Shown piece after piece: positions 9,101-17,741 of a stretch of 64,000 nt of DNA; the stretch's first letter is position 1; each line of letters opens with the position of its first letter. Origin of the DNA: Sphingomonadaceae bacterium (GTDB taxonomy: Bacteria; Pseudomonadota; Alphaproteobacteria; Sphingomonadales; Sphingomonadaceae); contig JANYGB010000025.1 in NCBI GenBank assembly GCA_025359445.1, forward strand, positions 23,791-87,790. The letters are read 5' to 3'. The notes beneath the pieces are model-generated. The model searched no databases, had not been told where the DNA came from, and saw nothing but the letters and a program-made list of their open reading frames with translations. The translations under genes and the position numbers were made by a program.

Positions 9101-10053
9101 TGTTGGGGGAAACCCCGTTCGACCTCGCCGACAATCGGATTTGGGTCGCCGGACATCGCGGCATGGTCGGCAGCGCGATCGTCCGCCGACTCGCCAGCGA
9201 ACACTGCGAAGTGATTACCGCAAGCCGTGACGAGCTCGACCTGACCGACCAGCGCGCGGTGCTGGGGTGGATGCACAACCAGCGCCCGCAAGTGGTCGTG
9301 CTGGCAGCAGCGCGGGTCGGCGGGATCCTCGCCAACGACTCCATGCCGGTCGAGTTCCTGCGCGACAATCTGCTGATCGAGACATCGGTGCTGACCGGGG
9401 CCGAATCGGTCGGGGTGGAGAAGCTGCTGTTTTTGGGATCGTCGTGTATTTATCCCAAGCATGCCGAGCAGCCGATCAAGGAAGAAGCGCTGCTGACCGG
9501 GCCGCTCGAGCCGACCAACGAATGGTACGCGCTCGCCAAGATCGCCGGGATCAAGCTCGCACAAGCCTATCGCCGGCAGTACGGCTGCGACTTCATCAGC
9601 GCGATGCCGACCAATCTCTACGGGCCGGGCGACAACTTCGATCTCAATGCCAGCCACGTCATGCCCGCGCTGATCCGCAAGGTGCACGAGGCCAAGGCGG
9701 CGGCCGGCGAGGTGGTCGTATGGGGCAGCGGCACTCCGCGCCGCGAATTCCTCTATGTCGATGATTGCGCCGATGCCTGTGTGCACCTGCTGCAGAATTA
9801 TTCGGGTGACGGCCACATCAACGTCGGTTCGGGCAGCGATGTCTCGATCATGGAGCTGACCCGGCTGGTGATGGACGTGCTCGGCTATGACGGCCCGGTG
9901 GTGACCGACCCGAGCAAACCCGACGGCACACCGCGCAAGCTGATGGACAACGCCAAGCTGGCGGCGCTGGGCTGGACACCCAAGACCCAGCTGCATGACG
10001 GGATCGCCAAGAGCTATGCGGCGTTTTTGGACGGACAAGGCCGCGGGCTTTAG
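9100..10053 (+). CDS. fcl: GDP-L-fucose synthase (3,5-epimerase/4-reductase)
   Basis: Epimerises and reduces the Gmd product to GDP-L-fucose using NADPH. It has 317 residues. Visible are the nucleotide-binding WVAGHRGMVGSAIVRRL at about 11-27, the LFLGSSCIYPKHAEQPIKE segment, the catalytic Tyr-Lys pair in EWYALAKIAGIKLAQAYR, and NLYGPGDNFDLNASHVMPAL, all diagnostic of GDP-fucose synthase rather than other GDP-sugar reductases. The ATG sits inside the gmd stop (TGATG). It ends the sugar operon. Confidence 0.96.
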   Translation: MLGETPFDLADNRIWVAGHRGMVGSAIVRRLASEHCEVITASRDELDLTDQRAVLGWMHNQRPQVVVLAAARVGGILANDSMPVEFLRDNLLIETSVLTGAESVGVEKLLFLGSSCIYPKHAEQPIKEEALLTGPLEPTNEWYALAKIAGIKLAQAYRRQYGCDFISAMPTNLYGPGDNFDLNASHVMPALIRKVHEAKAAAGEVVVWGSGTPRREFLYVDDCADACVHLLQNYSGDGHINVGSGSDVSIMELTRLVMDVLGYDGPVVTDPSKPDGTPRKLMDNAKLAALGWTPKTQLHDGIAKSYAAFLDGQGRGL

Positions 10054-10066
10054 GCCTTCATTTTCC
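10037..10066 (+). terminator. Possible terminator overlapping the fcl stop codon
   Basis: AAGGCC and GGCCTT form a 6-bp stem with a 10-base loop, followed by CATTTTCC. It spans the fcl stop and would end the sugar operon. The stem is short and the tail weak. Confidence 0.3.
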
Positions 10067-10164
10067 TAAATCGCCGCGTGCTGCTATGACCTTGGTCAGC
10101 TCTTTTAGAGTGGTTTGCAGATTACCAGCGAGCCACGGCGGCGCGGTTTGGCGGGATCGTTTTG

Positions 10165-10186
10165 GTGTAACCTTAGTGTGACCTTA
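10165..10186 (+). repeat. Tandem 11-bp repeat GTGTAACCTTA / GTGTGACCTTA
   Basis: Two directly abutting copies differing at one base, at the 3' end of the CDF transporter gene (its stop lies in the second copy). Probably incidental; no function is evident. Confidence 0.4.
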
Positions 10187-11143
10187 GCTGCCACGCAGGT
10201 GTGGCGCATGCAGCTCGGCCAGCAGATCGACTTCGGCTGCGCTGTCCGATTCGGTGTCGATGTGGCCTTCGGGATCGGGGTGGATCAGTACTTCGATTCC
10301 GGGAAATTCGAGCATCAGCCGCGCTTCGATCCCGTCCATCACGTCGTGCGCCTGGCGTACCGTCATCTCGGGATCGACCCAGACGTGGAACTGGACGAAA
10401 TCATGGTGGCCCGAACTTCGGGTGCGAAGATCGTGCAGCCCTTTGAGCTCGGGATGCCGGGCAACCACTTCGAGAAAGCGGGCCTTGCGTTCATCCGGCC
10501 ATTCACGGTCCATCAGCTGCTCGACCGCGGCTTGCGAGGCGCGCCACGCCCCCCAGCCCAGCCACAGCGCGATGCCTAGCCCGAACACCGCGTCAGCGCT
10601 TGGCACCCCGGCATACTGGTCGAGCGCCAACGCCGCGATCACCGCAAAGTTGAGCACCAGGTCAGACTTGTAGTGGAGGTGATCGGTGGCAATCGCCAGC
10701 GACCCGGTTTTCGCGATTACCCGGCGCTGCCACACAAGGAGCGCCATGGTCGCGCCGATCGCCACCAGCGAAACGGCAATCCCGTCATCGGCGCTGGACG
10801 GCCGCGCTCCGGTGAACCACTGCGCTCCGGCGCGCACGGCCAGTGTCAGGGCCGAGATCGAGATCAGTACGACCTGAAACATCGCCGCGAGCGCCTCGGC
10901 CTTGCCGTGACCGAAACGGTGCTCGTTATCGGCCGGTTGCGCGGCCACCCAAACCCCGGCCAGGGTCGCCAGGCTGGCGATCAGATCGAGCCCGGTATCG
11001 GCAAGGCTGCCAAGCATCGCGGCCGATCCGGTCTGGATCACCGCCCAGATCTTGAGCCCGGCGAGCAGGCTGGCAACCGCGATCGAGGCATAGGCCGCGC
11101 TGCGATTGAGCTTGCCGTGAGCATGGAGCGAGGCTGCGCTCAT
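10184..11143 (-). CDS. Cation diffusion facilitator (CDF) family metal transporter, FieF-like
   Basis: An inner-membrane proton antiporter exporting divalent metals (Zn, Fe, Cd or Mn). The 319 residues include six predicted membrane helices. Helix 2 has metal-site acidic residues in GSLADTGLDLIASL, followed by the loop HRFGHGKAEALAA typical of FieF, and helix 5 has the His-x3-Asp site ATDHLHYKSDLVLN. A cytoplasmic C-terminal domain follows with HVWVDPEMTVRQAHDVMDGIE and a late His-rich tail. The ATG overlaps the pdxH stop as ATGA. The metal is not predictable here. Confidence 0.92.
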   Translation of the reverse strand: MSAASLHAHGKLNRSAAYASIAVASLLAGLKIWAVIQTGSAAMLGSLADTGLDLIASLATLAGVWVAAQPADNEHRFGHGKAEALAAMFQVVLISISALTLAVRAGAQWFTGARPSSADDGIAVSLVAIGATMALLVWQRRVIAKTGSLAIATDHLHYKSDLVLNFAVIAALALDQYAGVPSADAVFGLGIALWLGWGAWRASQAAVEQLMDREWPDERKARFLEVVARHPELKGLHDLRTRSSGHHDFVQFHVWVDPEMTVRQAHDVMDGIEARLMLEFPGIEVLIHPDPEGHIDTESDSAAEVDLLAELHAPHLRGS

Positions 11144-11748
11144 GGATAGAGCAGGCTGCTGGTCCAGCCGCCATCGCCGCTGCGCACGAACCGGCGCCGC
11201 TCGTGGAGCCGGAATGGCCGGTCGAGCCAGAACTCGATCGCCGCAGGGGCAAGCCGGAAGCCGGTCCAGTGCGGCGGGCGCGGGACCGGACCCCCTGCAA
11301 AGCGCGCTTCGGTCTCGCTCACCCGCGCCAGGAATTCGCCGCGCGAGGCGAGCGGCGCGGACTGGTCGGAGGCGATTGCGCCGATTTGCGACGAGCGACT
11401 GCGGCTAGCAAAATAAGCGTCGGCCTCATCCGCACTGACTTCGCTGACTGCGCCTTCGATGCGGATCTGGCGGCGCAGCGATTTCCAGTGGAACAGCAGC
11501 GCAGCATGGGGATTGGCGTGCAGCTCGCCGCCCTTGCGGCTGTCGCCGTTGGAATAGAATACAAAGCCGTCACTGCCCCAGTCCTTGAGCAGCACCATCC
11601 GAACCGAAGGCAGGCCATCGGCCGTGGCAGTGGCGAGCGCGACCGCTTCGGGATCGTTGGGCTCGCTCACCCGCGCCGCCTCGAACCATTCGCCGAACAG
11701 CGTATACGGGGACTGGGCGGGAATCGCATCTTGGGTTTGGGGGTCCAT
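11140..11748 (-). CDS. pdxH: Pyridoxamine 5'-phosphate oxidase
   Basis: FMN enzyme making pyridoxal 5'-phosphate from the pyridoxine or pyridoxamine phosphates. It has 202 residues, close to the family length. FMN and substrate motifs are visible: PSVRMVLLKDWGSDGFVFYSN (split across strands), HWKSLRRQIRIEG, the SRSRSSQIGAIASDQS segment, PHWTGFRLAPAAIEFWLDR and RLHERRRF near the C-terminus. The start gives MDPQTQDAIP. It is first in a two-gene unit with the CDF transporter and divergent from the DnaJ-like gene, with a 104-base intergenic region. Confidence 0.95.
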   Translation of the reverse strand: MDPQTQDAIPAQSPYTLFGEWFEAARVSEPNDPEAVALATATADGLPSVRMVLLKDWGSDGFVFYSNGDSRKGGELHANPHAALLFHWKSLRRQIRIEGAVSEVSADEADAYFASRSRSSQIGAIASDQSAPLASRGEFLARVSETEARFAGGPVPRPPHWTGFRLAPAAIEFWLDRPFRLHERRRFVRSGDGGWTSSLLYP

Positions 11749-11852
11749 GGCTTTCGCGCATAGCCGCTGCGCGCGGGCGAAGGAAGAGTCGCAGATGCGG
11801 CAAATGCAAGGTCCGCCTTGTCCTGCGGCGCTCGCACCCCTAACTGGCGATC

Positions 11853-12800
11853 ATGGCTGATCCGTATTCGACCCTGGGCGTGGCGCGCAGCGCGAGCGAA
11901 AAGGACATCAAGTCGGCTTACCGCAAGCTCGCCAAAGAACTGCATCCCGATCGCAACAAGGATAATCCCAAGGCGACCGAGCGCTTTTCGGTCGTCACCA
12001 ATGCTTATGATCTGCTGTCTGACAAGGACAAGCGTGCGAAATTCGATCGCGGTGAAATCGATGCCGACGGCAATCCCAGCATGGGCTTCGGATATGGCCA
12101 GACCGCCGGGCCGGGTGGATTCAATGGCGGCGCTCAGCGCGGTTTTCGCACCCAGGACTTCGAAGGCTTTGGGGGCAGTGGCGGCGGACCTGAAGGGGTC
12201 GATATCGGCGATATCTTCGAGGGTCTGTTCGGCGGCCGGGGCGGCGGCGGAATGGGCGGCGGCCGGCAACGCGCTGCCCCGAAGGGAGCCAGCGTCCAAT
12301 ACAAGCTGGGCGTATCGCTCACCGACGCGGCGACCCGAGCAACGCAGCGGATAACGCTCGCCGATGGCAAAACGATCGATTTGAAGCTCCCCGCCGGGGT
12401 CGAAGACGGCACCCAGATGCGGCTCGCCGGAAAAGGCGAGATGGGTCCGGGCGGCGCGGGCGATGCGATCGTCACGATTCAGGTCCAGCCGCATGGCTGG
12501 TTTCGCCGCGACGGCGATAATCTGCGGCTTGATCTGCCGGTCAGCCTGGACGAGGCGGTGAACGGCACCAAGGTCCGCGTGCCGACTGCCGAGGGCGCGG
12601 TGATGCTCACGCTCGCCCCGGGCACCAGTTCGGGCAAGACACTGCGACTTTCGGGCAAGGGCATGACTCGCAAGGACGGCAGCCGCGGCGACCAACTGGT
12701 CGCGATCGAAGTGCAGTTGCCGGCGGATGACGAAGATCTGATCAAGCGCCTTGAAGGCTGGCACGATCCGCGCAACCTGCGCGCGAAATTCGGCGTCTGA
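11853..12800 (+). CDS. DnaJ/CbpA-like co-chaperone (J domain plus C-terminal DnaJ domain)
   Basis: A 315-residue Hsp40 that would stimulate DnaK ATPase. The J domain is residues 1-68 with the essential HPD in KELHPDRNKDN. A Gly/Phe-rich linker (about 75-150, GGGGMGGG and similar) follows, then two substrate-binding beta domains with LPAGVEDGTQMRLAGKGE and LAPGTSSGKTLRLSGKGM. There is no zinc-finger CxxCxGxG region, so it is CbpA-type rather than true DnaJ. It starts an apparent operon with the YihY protein 9 bases downstream. Confidence 0.93.
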   Translation: MADPYSTLGVARSASEKDIKSAYRKLAKELHPDRNKDNPKATERFSVVTNAYDLLSDKDKRAKFDRGEIDADGNPSMGFGYGQTAGPGGFNGGAQRGFRTQDFEGFGGSGGGPEGVDIGDIFEGLFGGRGGGGMGGGRQRAAPKGASVQYKLGVSLTDAATRATQRITLADGKTIDLKLPAGVEDGTQMRLAGKGEMGPGGAGDAIVTIQVQPHGWFRRDGDNLRLDLPVSLDEAVNGTKVRVPTAEGAVMLTLAPGTSSGKTLRLSGKGMTRKDGSRGDQLVAIEVQLPADDEDLIKRLEGWHDPRNLRAKFGV

Positions 12801-12809
12801 GCGAATAGG

Positions 12810-13814
12810 ATGCAGGAACGCGAACTCGACGAGGCGCATCTGCCGCCGCTGACTGTTCCAGACTTGTCACCCGAAGCCCGCCGCAAACGCGCTTACCGCT
12901 TGCAGGACGCCTATGACGAACACGTCGGCCCCGAAGGCAGCTTCTGGCAATCGCGCGGCTGGCGTGTGCTCGCGCGGGTCTGGGCGGGGGCTTACAACGA
13001 TGGCTTCATCCACGCCGGCAATCTTGCTTACATGGCGATCCTCGCCCTGTTCCCGTTCTTCATCACGGTCGGCGCAGTGCTCAGTCTGGTTGGTGAACAA
13101 GCCCAGCGAGAGGGTTCGGTCCATGCCTTCCTTGCCGCTTTGCCGCCGGTTGCCGCCAAGGCGCTTGAACCTGTCGCGCGCGATGTCATCGTAGCGCGGA
13201 GCGGCTGGCTGTTATGGGCAGGCGGAATCGTCGGGTTATGGACCGTCGGCAGCTTGGTCGAAACGATCCGTGACATCCTGCGCCGCGCTTATGGTACCAA
13301 GCCAGCCCATGCGTTCTGGCGCTATCGGCTGATTTCCACCGGGGTGATCGTTGTCGCCGTGATTTCGCTGCTGTTTGCTTTGCTGGCGCAGGTGTTCATA
13401 GGAACTGCGCAGCAAGTGGTGGAAGCCCGGTATCCGTGGCTGTCGGGGCTGACCAACCTGCTGAATTTGTCGATGCTGTTGCCCCCAGTGATCATTTATG
13501 CCTCGCTGTTCCTGGTTTTCCTGACCCTGACGCCCAGTGCATACCGCAAGCGGCAATACCCGAAATGGCCGGGCGTGCTGCTGGTGACGGTGTGGTGGGT
13601 GGCCGTCAGCTCTGCGCTGCCCAGCGTCCTTCACCGATTTTTCAGGTATGACTTGACCTATGGCAGTCTAGCCGGTGTCATGATCTCGCTGTTCTTTTTC
13701 TGGTTGATCGGATTTGGCATGGTGGTCGGGGCAGAGTTGAACGCGGCCTTGGCCGAAAGTCCGGAAGAACGCGACATGGTCGGGCAATCAGACAACCGGG
13801 CCGGCAGCGCCTGA
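12810..13814 (+). CDS. YihY/virulence factor BrkB family inner-membrane protein
   Basis: Of 334 residues, about the first 65 are cytoplasmic and highly charged; six membrane helices follow. Family hallmarks are NAYNDGFIHAG-type entry (here AYNDGFIHAGNLAYMAILALFPF), WLLWAGGIVGLWTVGSLVETIRDILRRAYG, and the final helices SLAGVMISLFFFWLIGFGMVVGAELNA. The family was once called ribonuclease BN but that activity belongs to another protein; its actual role is unknown. It lies 9 bases after the DnaJ-like gene and 34 before fabI. Confidence 0.9.
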   Translation: MQERELDEAHLPPLTVPDLSPEARRKRAYRLQDAYDEHVGPEGSFWQSRGWRVLARVWAGAYNDGFIHAGNLAYMAILALFPFFITVGAVLSLVGEQAQREGSVHAFLAALPPVAAKALEPVARDVIVARSGWLLWAGGIVGLWTVGSLVETIRDILRRAYGTKPAHAFWRYRLISTGVIVVAVISLLFALLAQVFIGTAQQVVEARYPWLSGLTNLLNLSMLLPPVIIYASLFLVFLTLTPSAYRKRQYPKWPGVLLVTVWWVAVSSALPSVLHRFFRYDLTYGSLAGVMISLFFFWLIGFGMVVGAELNAALAESPEERDMVGQSDNRAGSA

Positions 13815-13848
13815 TCGGCGAAATTGGGACAAGTATGGCGGGGATGAC

Positions 13849-14676
13849 ATGAGCAAATTAATGCAAGGCAAGCGCGGACTCATCATGGGCTTGGCGAACG
13901 ACAAGTCGCTGGCTTGGGGGATCGCTCAGAAGCTGGCTGAGCACGGCGCCGAGCTCGCGTTTTCCTATCAGGGCGATGCGCTCGAAAAGCGCGTCCGGCC
14001 GCTTGCCGGCAGTCTGGGCAGCGATTTCCTGATACCATGCGACGTTTCGGACATGGCCGAACTCGACGCCGCTTTTGCGGCGCTCAAAGCGCGCTGGGAG
14101 ACGATCGATTTCGTGGTCCACGCAATCGGCTATTCAGACAAGAACGAACTGCGCGGCGGCTATGTCGATACCAGTCTCGACAATTTCCTAATGACGATGA
14201 ACATCTCGGCCTATTCACTGGTCGCGGTGACGCAGCGGGCTGCGGCGATGATGCCGGCCTACGACGCAGAGAGCGGTTCCGGCGGCGGCTCGATCGTGAC
14301 ACTGTCATATTATGGCGCTGAAAAGGTGATCCCTCATTACAACGTGATGGGGGTTGCCAAGGCCGCGCTGGAAACCAGCGTCAAGTACCTCGCCAACGAT
14401 CTGGGCCCGGCCAATATCCGGGTCAACGCAATCTCAGCCGGCCCAATCAAGACCCTGGCGGCAAGCGGGATCGGCGATTTTCGCTACATCCTGAAGTGGA
14501 ACGAATTGAACTCACCACTGCGCCGCAACGTCACGATTGACGAAGTGGGCGGGGCCGGATTGTACCTGCTGTCTGATTTGGCCTCAGGCGTGACGGGCGA
14601 GATCCACCATGTCGATGGAGGCTACAACGTGATCGGCATGAAGCAGGAAGACGCGCCCGATATCGCGCTGAGCTAG
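13849..14676 (+). CDS. fabI: Enoyl-[acyl-carrier-protein] reductase, NADH-type
   Basis: Carries out the last reduction in each cycle of type II fatty-acid synthesis; the target of triclosan and isoniazid-like inhibitors. The protein has 275 residues of divergent SDR fold. Seen are GLANDKSLAWGIAQKLAEHGAE at about 14-35, VVHAIGYSDKNELRGGYVDT, and the catalytic Tyr-x6-Lys in YNVMGVAKAALE. After that, ANIRVNAISAGPIKTLAASGI forms the substrate loop. An in-frame ATG four codons downstream is possible, but the chosen start matches family length. Confidence 0.96.
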   Translation: MSKLMQGKRGLIMGLANDKSLAWGIAQKLAEHGAELAFSYQGDALEKRVRPLAGSLGSDFLIPCDVSDMAELDAAFAALKARWETIDFVVHAIGYSDKNELRGGYVDTSLDNFLMTMNISAYSLVAVTQRAAAMMPAYDAESGSGGGSIVTLSYYGAEKVIPHYNVMGVAKAALETSVKYLANDLGPANIRVNAISAGPIKTLAASGIGDFRYILKWNELNSPLRRNVTIDEVGGAGLYLLSDLASGVTGEIHHVDGGYNVIGMKQEDAPDIALS

Positions 14677-14679
14677 AAC

Positions 14680-15237
14680 TCAGTTCTTCGGCGGGGCCGG
14701 GGCATTGGCGTCGTTCGGATCTTTGTCCGCCTTGGCTTCCTCGGCCTTGCGGCGTGCTTCCATCTGGTCTTCGACCACTTCGACCCGTGCCTGCGTCTCG
14801 GCTGCATCCGCGTCGATCGTGGAGAGCCGCTTGGCGCGCTCGTCGGCGATCATCTGGCCAAACTTGATGCCTGGATCGATCTTTTTCTCGGCATAGGCAT
14901 CGTTGATCAGTTTACCCGCGCACCCGGTCCAACCGCCTGCGCCCACCGGCGAGCAGCTCATCGTGCCGGTGCGGCTGACGGTTTCGTAAGCGCGCACCTT
15001 GTTGTTCCACGCTTCGTTCTGCGGGCTGACATGCTCGCGCAAAGGCTCGGGAATGCGGTAACGCTCACTCTCGTCCTTGCGCGCGCAAACCGTAATTGTG
15101 TCGTCGGTCGATTGCGGGCAGGAATCCTGGCCGAACACGATCAACTGGTTGACCTTCGGCTCAGAACTTTCCTGCGCCATGGCAGGGGGCGCGAACAGCA
15201 GCATCGAGGCAAGCATGGCAGTGATCGGGCGCATCAA
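14680..15237 (-). CDS. Uncharacterised periplasmic protein
   Basis: A 185-residue exported protein. A signal peptide (MMRPITAMLASMLLFAPPAMAQ) is cleaved after AMA. The mature part has Cys residues in QDSCPQSTDDTITVCARKDE and SCSPVGAGGWTGCAGKLI, suggesting two disulfides, then a charged helical region VEVVEDQMEARRKAEEAKADKD and a Pro-rich tail. No known domain is recognised; it looks like a conserved sphingomonad protein. It converges with fabI, with 3 bases between the stops, and its start could equally be the second Met. Confidence 0.75.
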   Translation of the reverse strand: MMRPITAMLASMLLFAPPAMAQESSEPKVNQLIVFGQDSCPQSTDDTITVCARKDESERYRIPEPLREHVSPQNEAWNNKVRAYETVSRTGTMSCSPVGAGGWTGCAGKLINDAYAEKKIDPGIKFGQMIADERAKRLSTIDADAAETQARVEVVEDQMEARRKAEEAKADKDPNDANAPAPPKN

Positions 15238-15315
15238 CAGAGTCTCCTGGGCAGACAGCCGATATAGGCATGCCCCGCGCTGAATAACAGATGAAGCTAC
15301 GCCAAGGTTCGAGAC

Positions 15316-15831
15316 CTAAATCCGCTCAGCCAGCCGGATCGCCAGCCGGCAGCCCAGCCGGATCGCGCCCGATAACAGCGGATAACCCGGCGCCTGCTCG
15401 GCCCCGTTGGCCAAGGCCACGTCGCGGTGCGCTAGCTCATCTTCGCGGAACGAGGCGACCATCGCCGACAATTCGGGATCGCTGTCACCCAATTCATCCA
15501 ACTGCGCGCTATAATGCCGGTCGATCTCGGTTTCTACCGCCGCTGTGCAAGCCATTGCCGCCTTGGGTCCGATCAGCGCAGTCGCTGCGCCCAGCGCGAA
15601 CCCAGCAACGTCCCACACCGGCTGGAGCGCGGTCGGGCGGACACCGCGCTTGGCCATCAAGGCATCGAACTTGGCGCAGTGTTCGGCTTCCTGCTCGGCC
15701 ATATGGCGCACATCACCGGCCAGCGGCGCGCGGTCCCCCATGACCGCCAACTGCCCGGCATAGATCCGGGTCGCGCCGTATTCGCCGGCCTGATTGACCC
15801 GCAGCATCCGCGCAGTGGTCACCGGGTTCAT
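15316..15831 (-). CDS. coq7: Demethoxyubiquinone hydroxylase, COQ7 family
   Basis: A di-iron monooxygenase for a hydroxylation step in ubiquinone synthesis, peripheral on the inner membrane. The 171 residues start MNPVTTARMLRVNQAGEYGATRIY. Iron ligands are visible in NQAGEYGA, MAEQEAEHCAKFD (ExxH), ETEIDRHYSAQLDEL and REDELAHRDVA (ExxH). The ATG overlaps the dsbB stop (ATGA), which sets the start despite an open frame upstream. It is the last gene of the long housekeeping run. Confidence 0.93.
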   Translation of the reverse strand: MNPVTTARMLRVNQAGEYGATRIYAGQLAVMGDRAPLAGDVRHMAEQEAEHCAKFDALMAKRGVRPTALQPVWDVAGFALGAATALIGPKAAMACTAAVETEIDRHYSAQLDELGDSDPELSAMVASFREDELAHRDVALANGAEQAPGYPLLSGAIRLGCRLAIRLAERI

Positions 15832-16319
15832 GTTCGCGCTCCTTCGCCGCGCCGTAACAGCGCAAAAACCAGCAATGCGGCTGGCACCGAAATCAGGAAA
15901 TTGAACCCGGCGAGCGATATCCCGAGCAGCGACCACTGCACAGAATCGCAGCGGATCATCGGCGCGTTCATGATCGCGGCGAGCGGATCGTCGCCCAGCT
16001 TGATCTCGCTGGTGCAAGCGGTGAAGCCCTGCCACCAGCCATATTCGACCCCGGCATGGTACGCGCCCAGCATCCCGCCGATCAGGATCGCCAGCGCAGC
16101 CAGCCAGGTTAGTACTTTCAGCGAAGGCCGCAGCAATCCGAGCGCCGCCAGGGCGAGCGCGGCGAAATGCGCGTAACGCTGCCACCAGCACATCTCGCAA
16201 GGGATCAGATGAAAGAACCATTGCCCAACATAAGCCCCGCCGAGCAGTGCCGCTGGCACCGCAAAGGCTAACGCCTGCGCCGCGCGTTCAGCAGCTGCTC
16301 CGGCGGGCAGTGCGCTCAC
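15828..16319 (-). CDS. dsbB: Disulfide bond formation protein B
   Basis: A quinone-linked inner-membrane oxidase that reoxidises DsbA. It has 163 residues and four predicted helices, with a first redox pair in PCEMCWWQRYAH and a second periplasmic pair of cysteines in FTACTSEIKLG and MIRCDSVQW. The start is a GTG overlapping the ctpA stop (GTGA), and its stop overlaps the coq7 ATG. The pairing with a ubiquinone-synthesis gene fits its need for quinone, though that is context only. No dsbA is in the window. Confidence 0.93.
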   Translation of the reverse strand: MSALPAGAAAERAAQALAFAVPAALLGGAYVGQWFFHLIPCEMCWWQRYAHFAALALAALGLLRPSLKVLTWLAALAILIGGMLGAYHAGVEYGWWQGFTACTSEIKLGDDPLAAIMNAPMIRCDSVQWSLLGISLAGFNFLISVPAALLVFALLRRGEGART

Positions 16320-17653
16320 TTGCGCTTGACCGGGGCCGCAGCCGTGCGGTGCAATGTCTGGATCGCATAATAGAGCTGGAAGTCCTTGATCCCCTTTGCC
16401 TTGAGCTGGTCAGGGGTCATCTTGAAACGCGGATCGTCCTGGCGGTCATTCTCCAGCTTCTTGTCATCGAGGTTGGCCTCGTTGACGAGATGATGGCGCA
16501 GGTCGCTTTCGCGCATGGTAAGTTCAGCCCGGCGGCGCGCATCGGGATCGGACAATTGGGGCACGCGGATATCGGGTTCGATCCCGCCCTCCTGCACCGA
16601 CCGGCCCGACGGGGTATAGTAGCGCGCCGTAGTGATCTTGACCGCGCTGGTCCGGCTGCGATCGAGGAAGAACAACGACTGTACGCTGCCCTTGCCGAAG
16701 GTGCGTTCACCCATAACCAGCGCGCGGTGCTGGTCCTGCAACGCACCGGCAACGATCTCGGAAGCCGAAGCCGACCCTGCATCGACCAGCACGATCAGCG
16801 GCAAGCCCTTGGCCATGTCGCCGGGAAACATGCTCTCGGCCTTGAAGTATTCGTCCGCAGACGAATCGCGGCCGCGTTGGGAGACGATATCGCCCTTGGT
16901 CAGGAACAGGTCGGACAGCCCGACCGCCTCCTCAAGCTCGCCGCCCGGATTTGAGCGCAAGTCAAGCACCAGCCCTTCAAGCTTGTCGCCCGACTTCGCC
17001 TTCAGGTCGGTGATCGCCTTGTACACATCGTTGCCGACGTCATGGCTGAATTCGTTGACCGTGATGACGCCGATATTGTCCTTGAGCTCCCAAGTCACTG
17101 GTTCGAGCTGGATCACCCCGCGGGTGACAGTCACGTCGAACGGCTGATCCCGCCCGGCGCGAAAGATTGTCAAACGGATTTTTGATCCCGCTTCGCCGCG
17201 CATCTGCGCCACCGCATCGTCAAGGTCGCCGCCGTAGATCAGCTTGCCATCGAGGTGGGTAATATAGTCCCCGGCCTTGATTCCGGCAGCTTCGGCCGGG
17301 CTGCCGCGCATCGGCGAGACTATTTTGACCGCGCCGTCGTCCATCACCACTGACAGCCCCAGCCCCGAATAGTTGCCATCGATCATGGTGTTGAGCCGCT
17401 GCATCGTCGCGCCCGAAAGGAACGAGCTGTGCGGATCAAGGCTGGCCAACATCCCGTCGATCGCGCCTTCCTCCAGCTTTGCGTCATCAGCCTTTTCGAC
17501 ATAGCGCAGCTTGACCAGCTGATACACCGTCGCGAGCCGTTCGAACTGAGCGGCCGACCGTGCATCGACCGCGGCAAGCCCGGCGGTCGTCGCAGGAATC
17601 AGCGAAACCGCACTGACCAGCAGCGCGGCGCGAAACAGGGGAACAATCTTCAT
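16316..17653 (-). CDS. ctpA: Carboxy-terminal processing protease, S41 family
   Basis: A periplasmic tail-specific serine protease. It has 445 residues with a signal peptide (about 1-28, LVSAVSLIPATTAGLAA). Next comes a PDZ domain (about 95-175, GSPAEAAGIKAGDYITHLDGK) and the protease domain with LRSNPGGELEEAVGLSDLFL, the Ser in AGSASASEIVAGALQD and the Lys of the Ser/Lys dyad in GERTFGKGSVQ. The gene lies between an EnvC homolog and dsbB; in related bacteria Ctp proteases trim cell-wall hydrolases, consistent with the neighbour but not shown here. Confidence 0.95.
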   Translation of the reverse strand: MKIVPLFRAALLVSAVSLIPATTAGLAAVDARSAAQFERLATVYQLVKLRYVEKADDAKLEEGAIDGMLASLDPHSSFLSGATMQRLNTMIDGNYSGLGLSVVMDDGAVKIVSPMRGSPAEAAGIKAGDYITHLDGKLIYGGDLDDAVAQMRGEAGSKIRLTIFRAGRDQPFDVTVTRGVIQLEPVTWELKDNIGVITVNEFSHDVGNDVYKAITDLKAKSGDKLEGLVLDLRSNPGGELEEAVGLSDLFLTKGDIVSQRGRDSSADEYFKAESMFPGDMAKGLPLIVLVDAGSASASEIVAGALQDQHRALVMGERTFGKGSVQSLFFLDRSRTSAVKITTARYYTPSGRSVQEGGIEPDIRVPQLSDPDARRRAELTMRESDLRHHLVNEANLDDKKLENDRQDDPRFKMTPDQLKAKGIKDFQLYYAIQTLHRTAAAPVKRK

Positions 17654-17741
17654 GGGTGAGGCGCCTCTAGCATTTGTGCGGGTCTTCTATCGCGCAGCGC
17701 GGGTTAACGCCAGATGGCGCGTGGCAGGGAATTTGGAGTCA

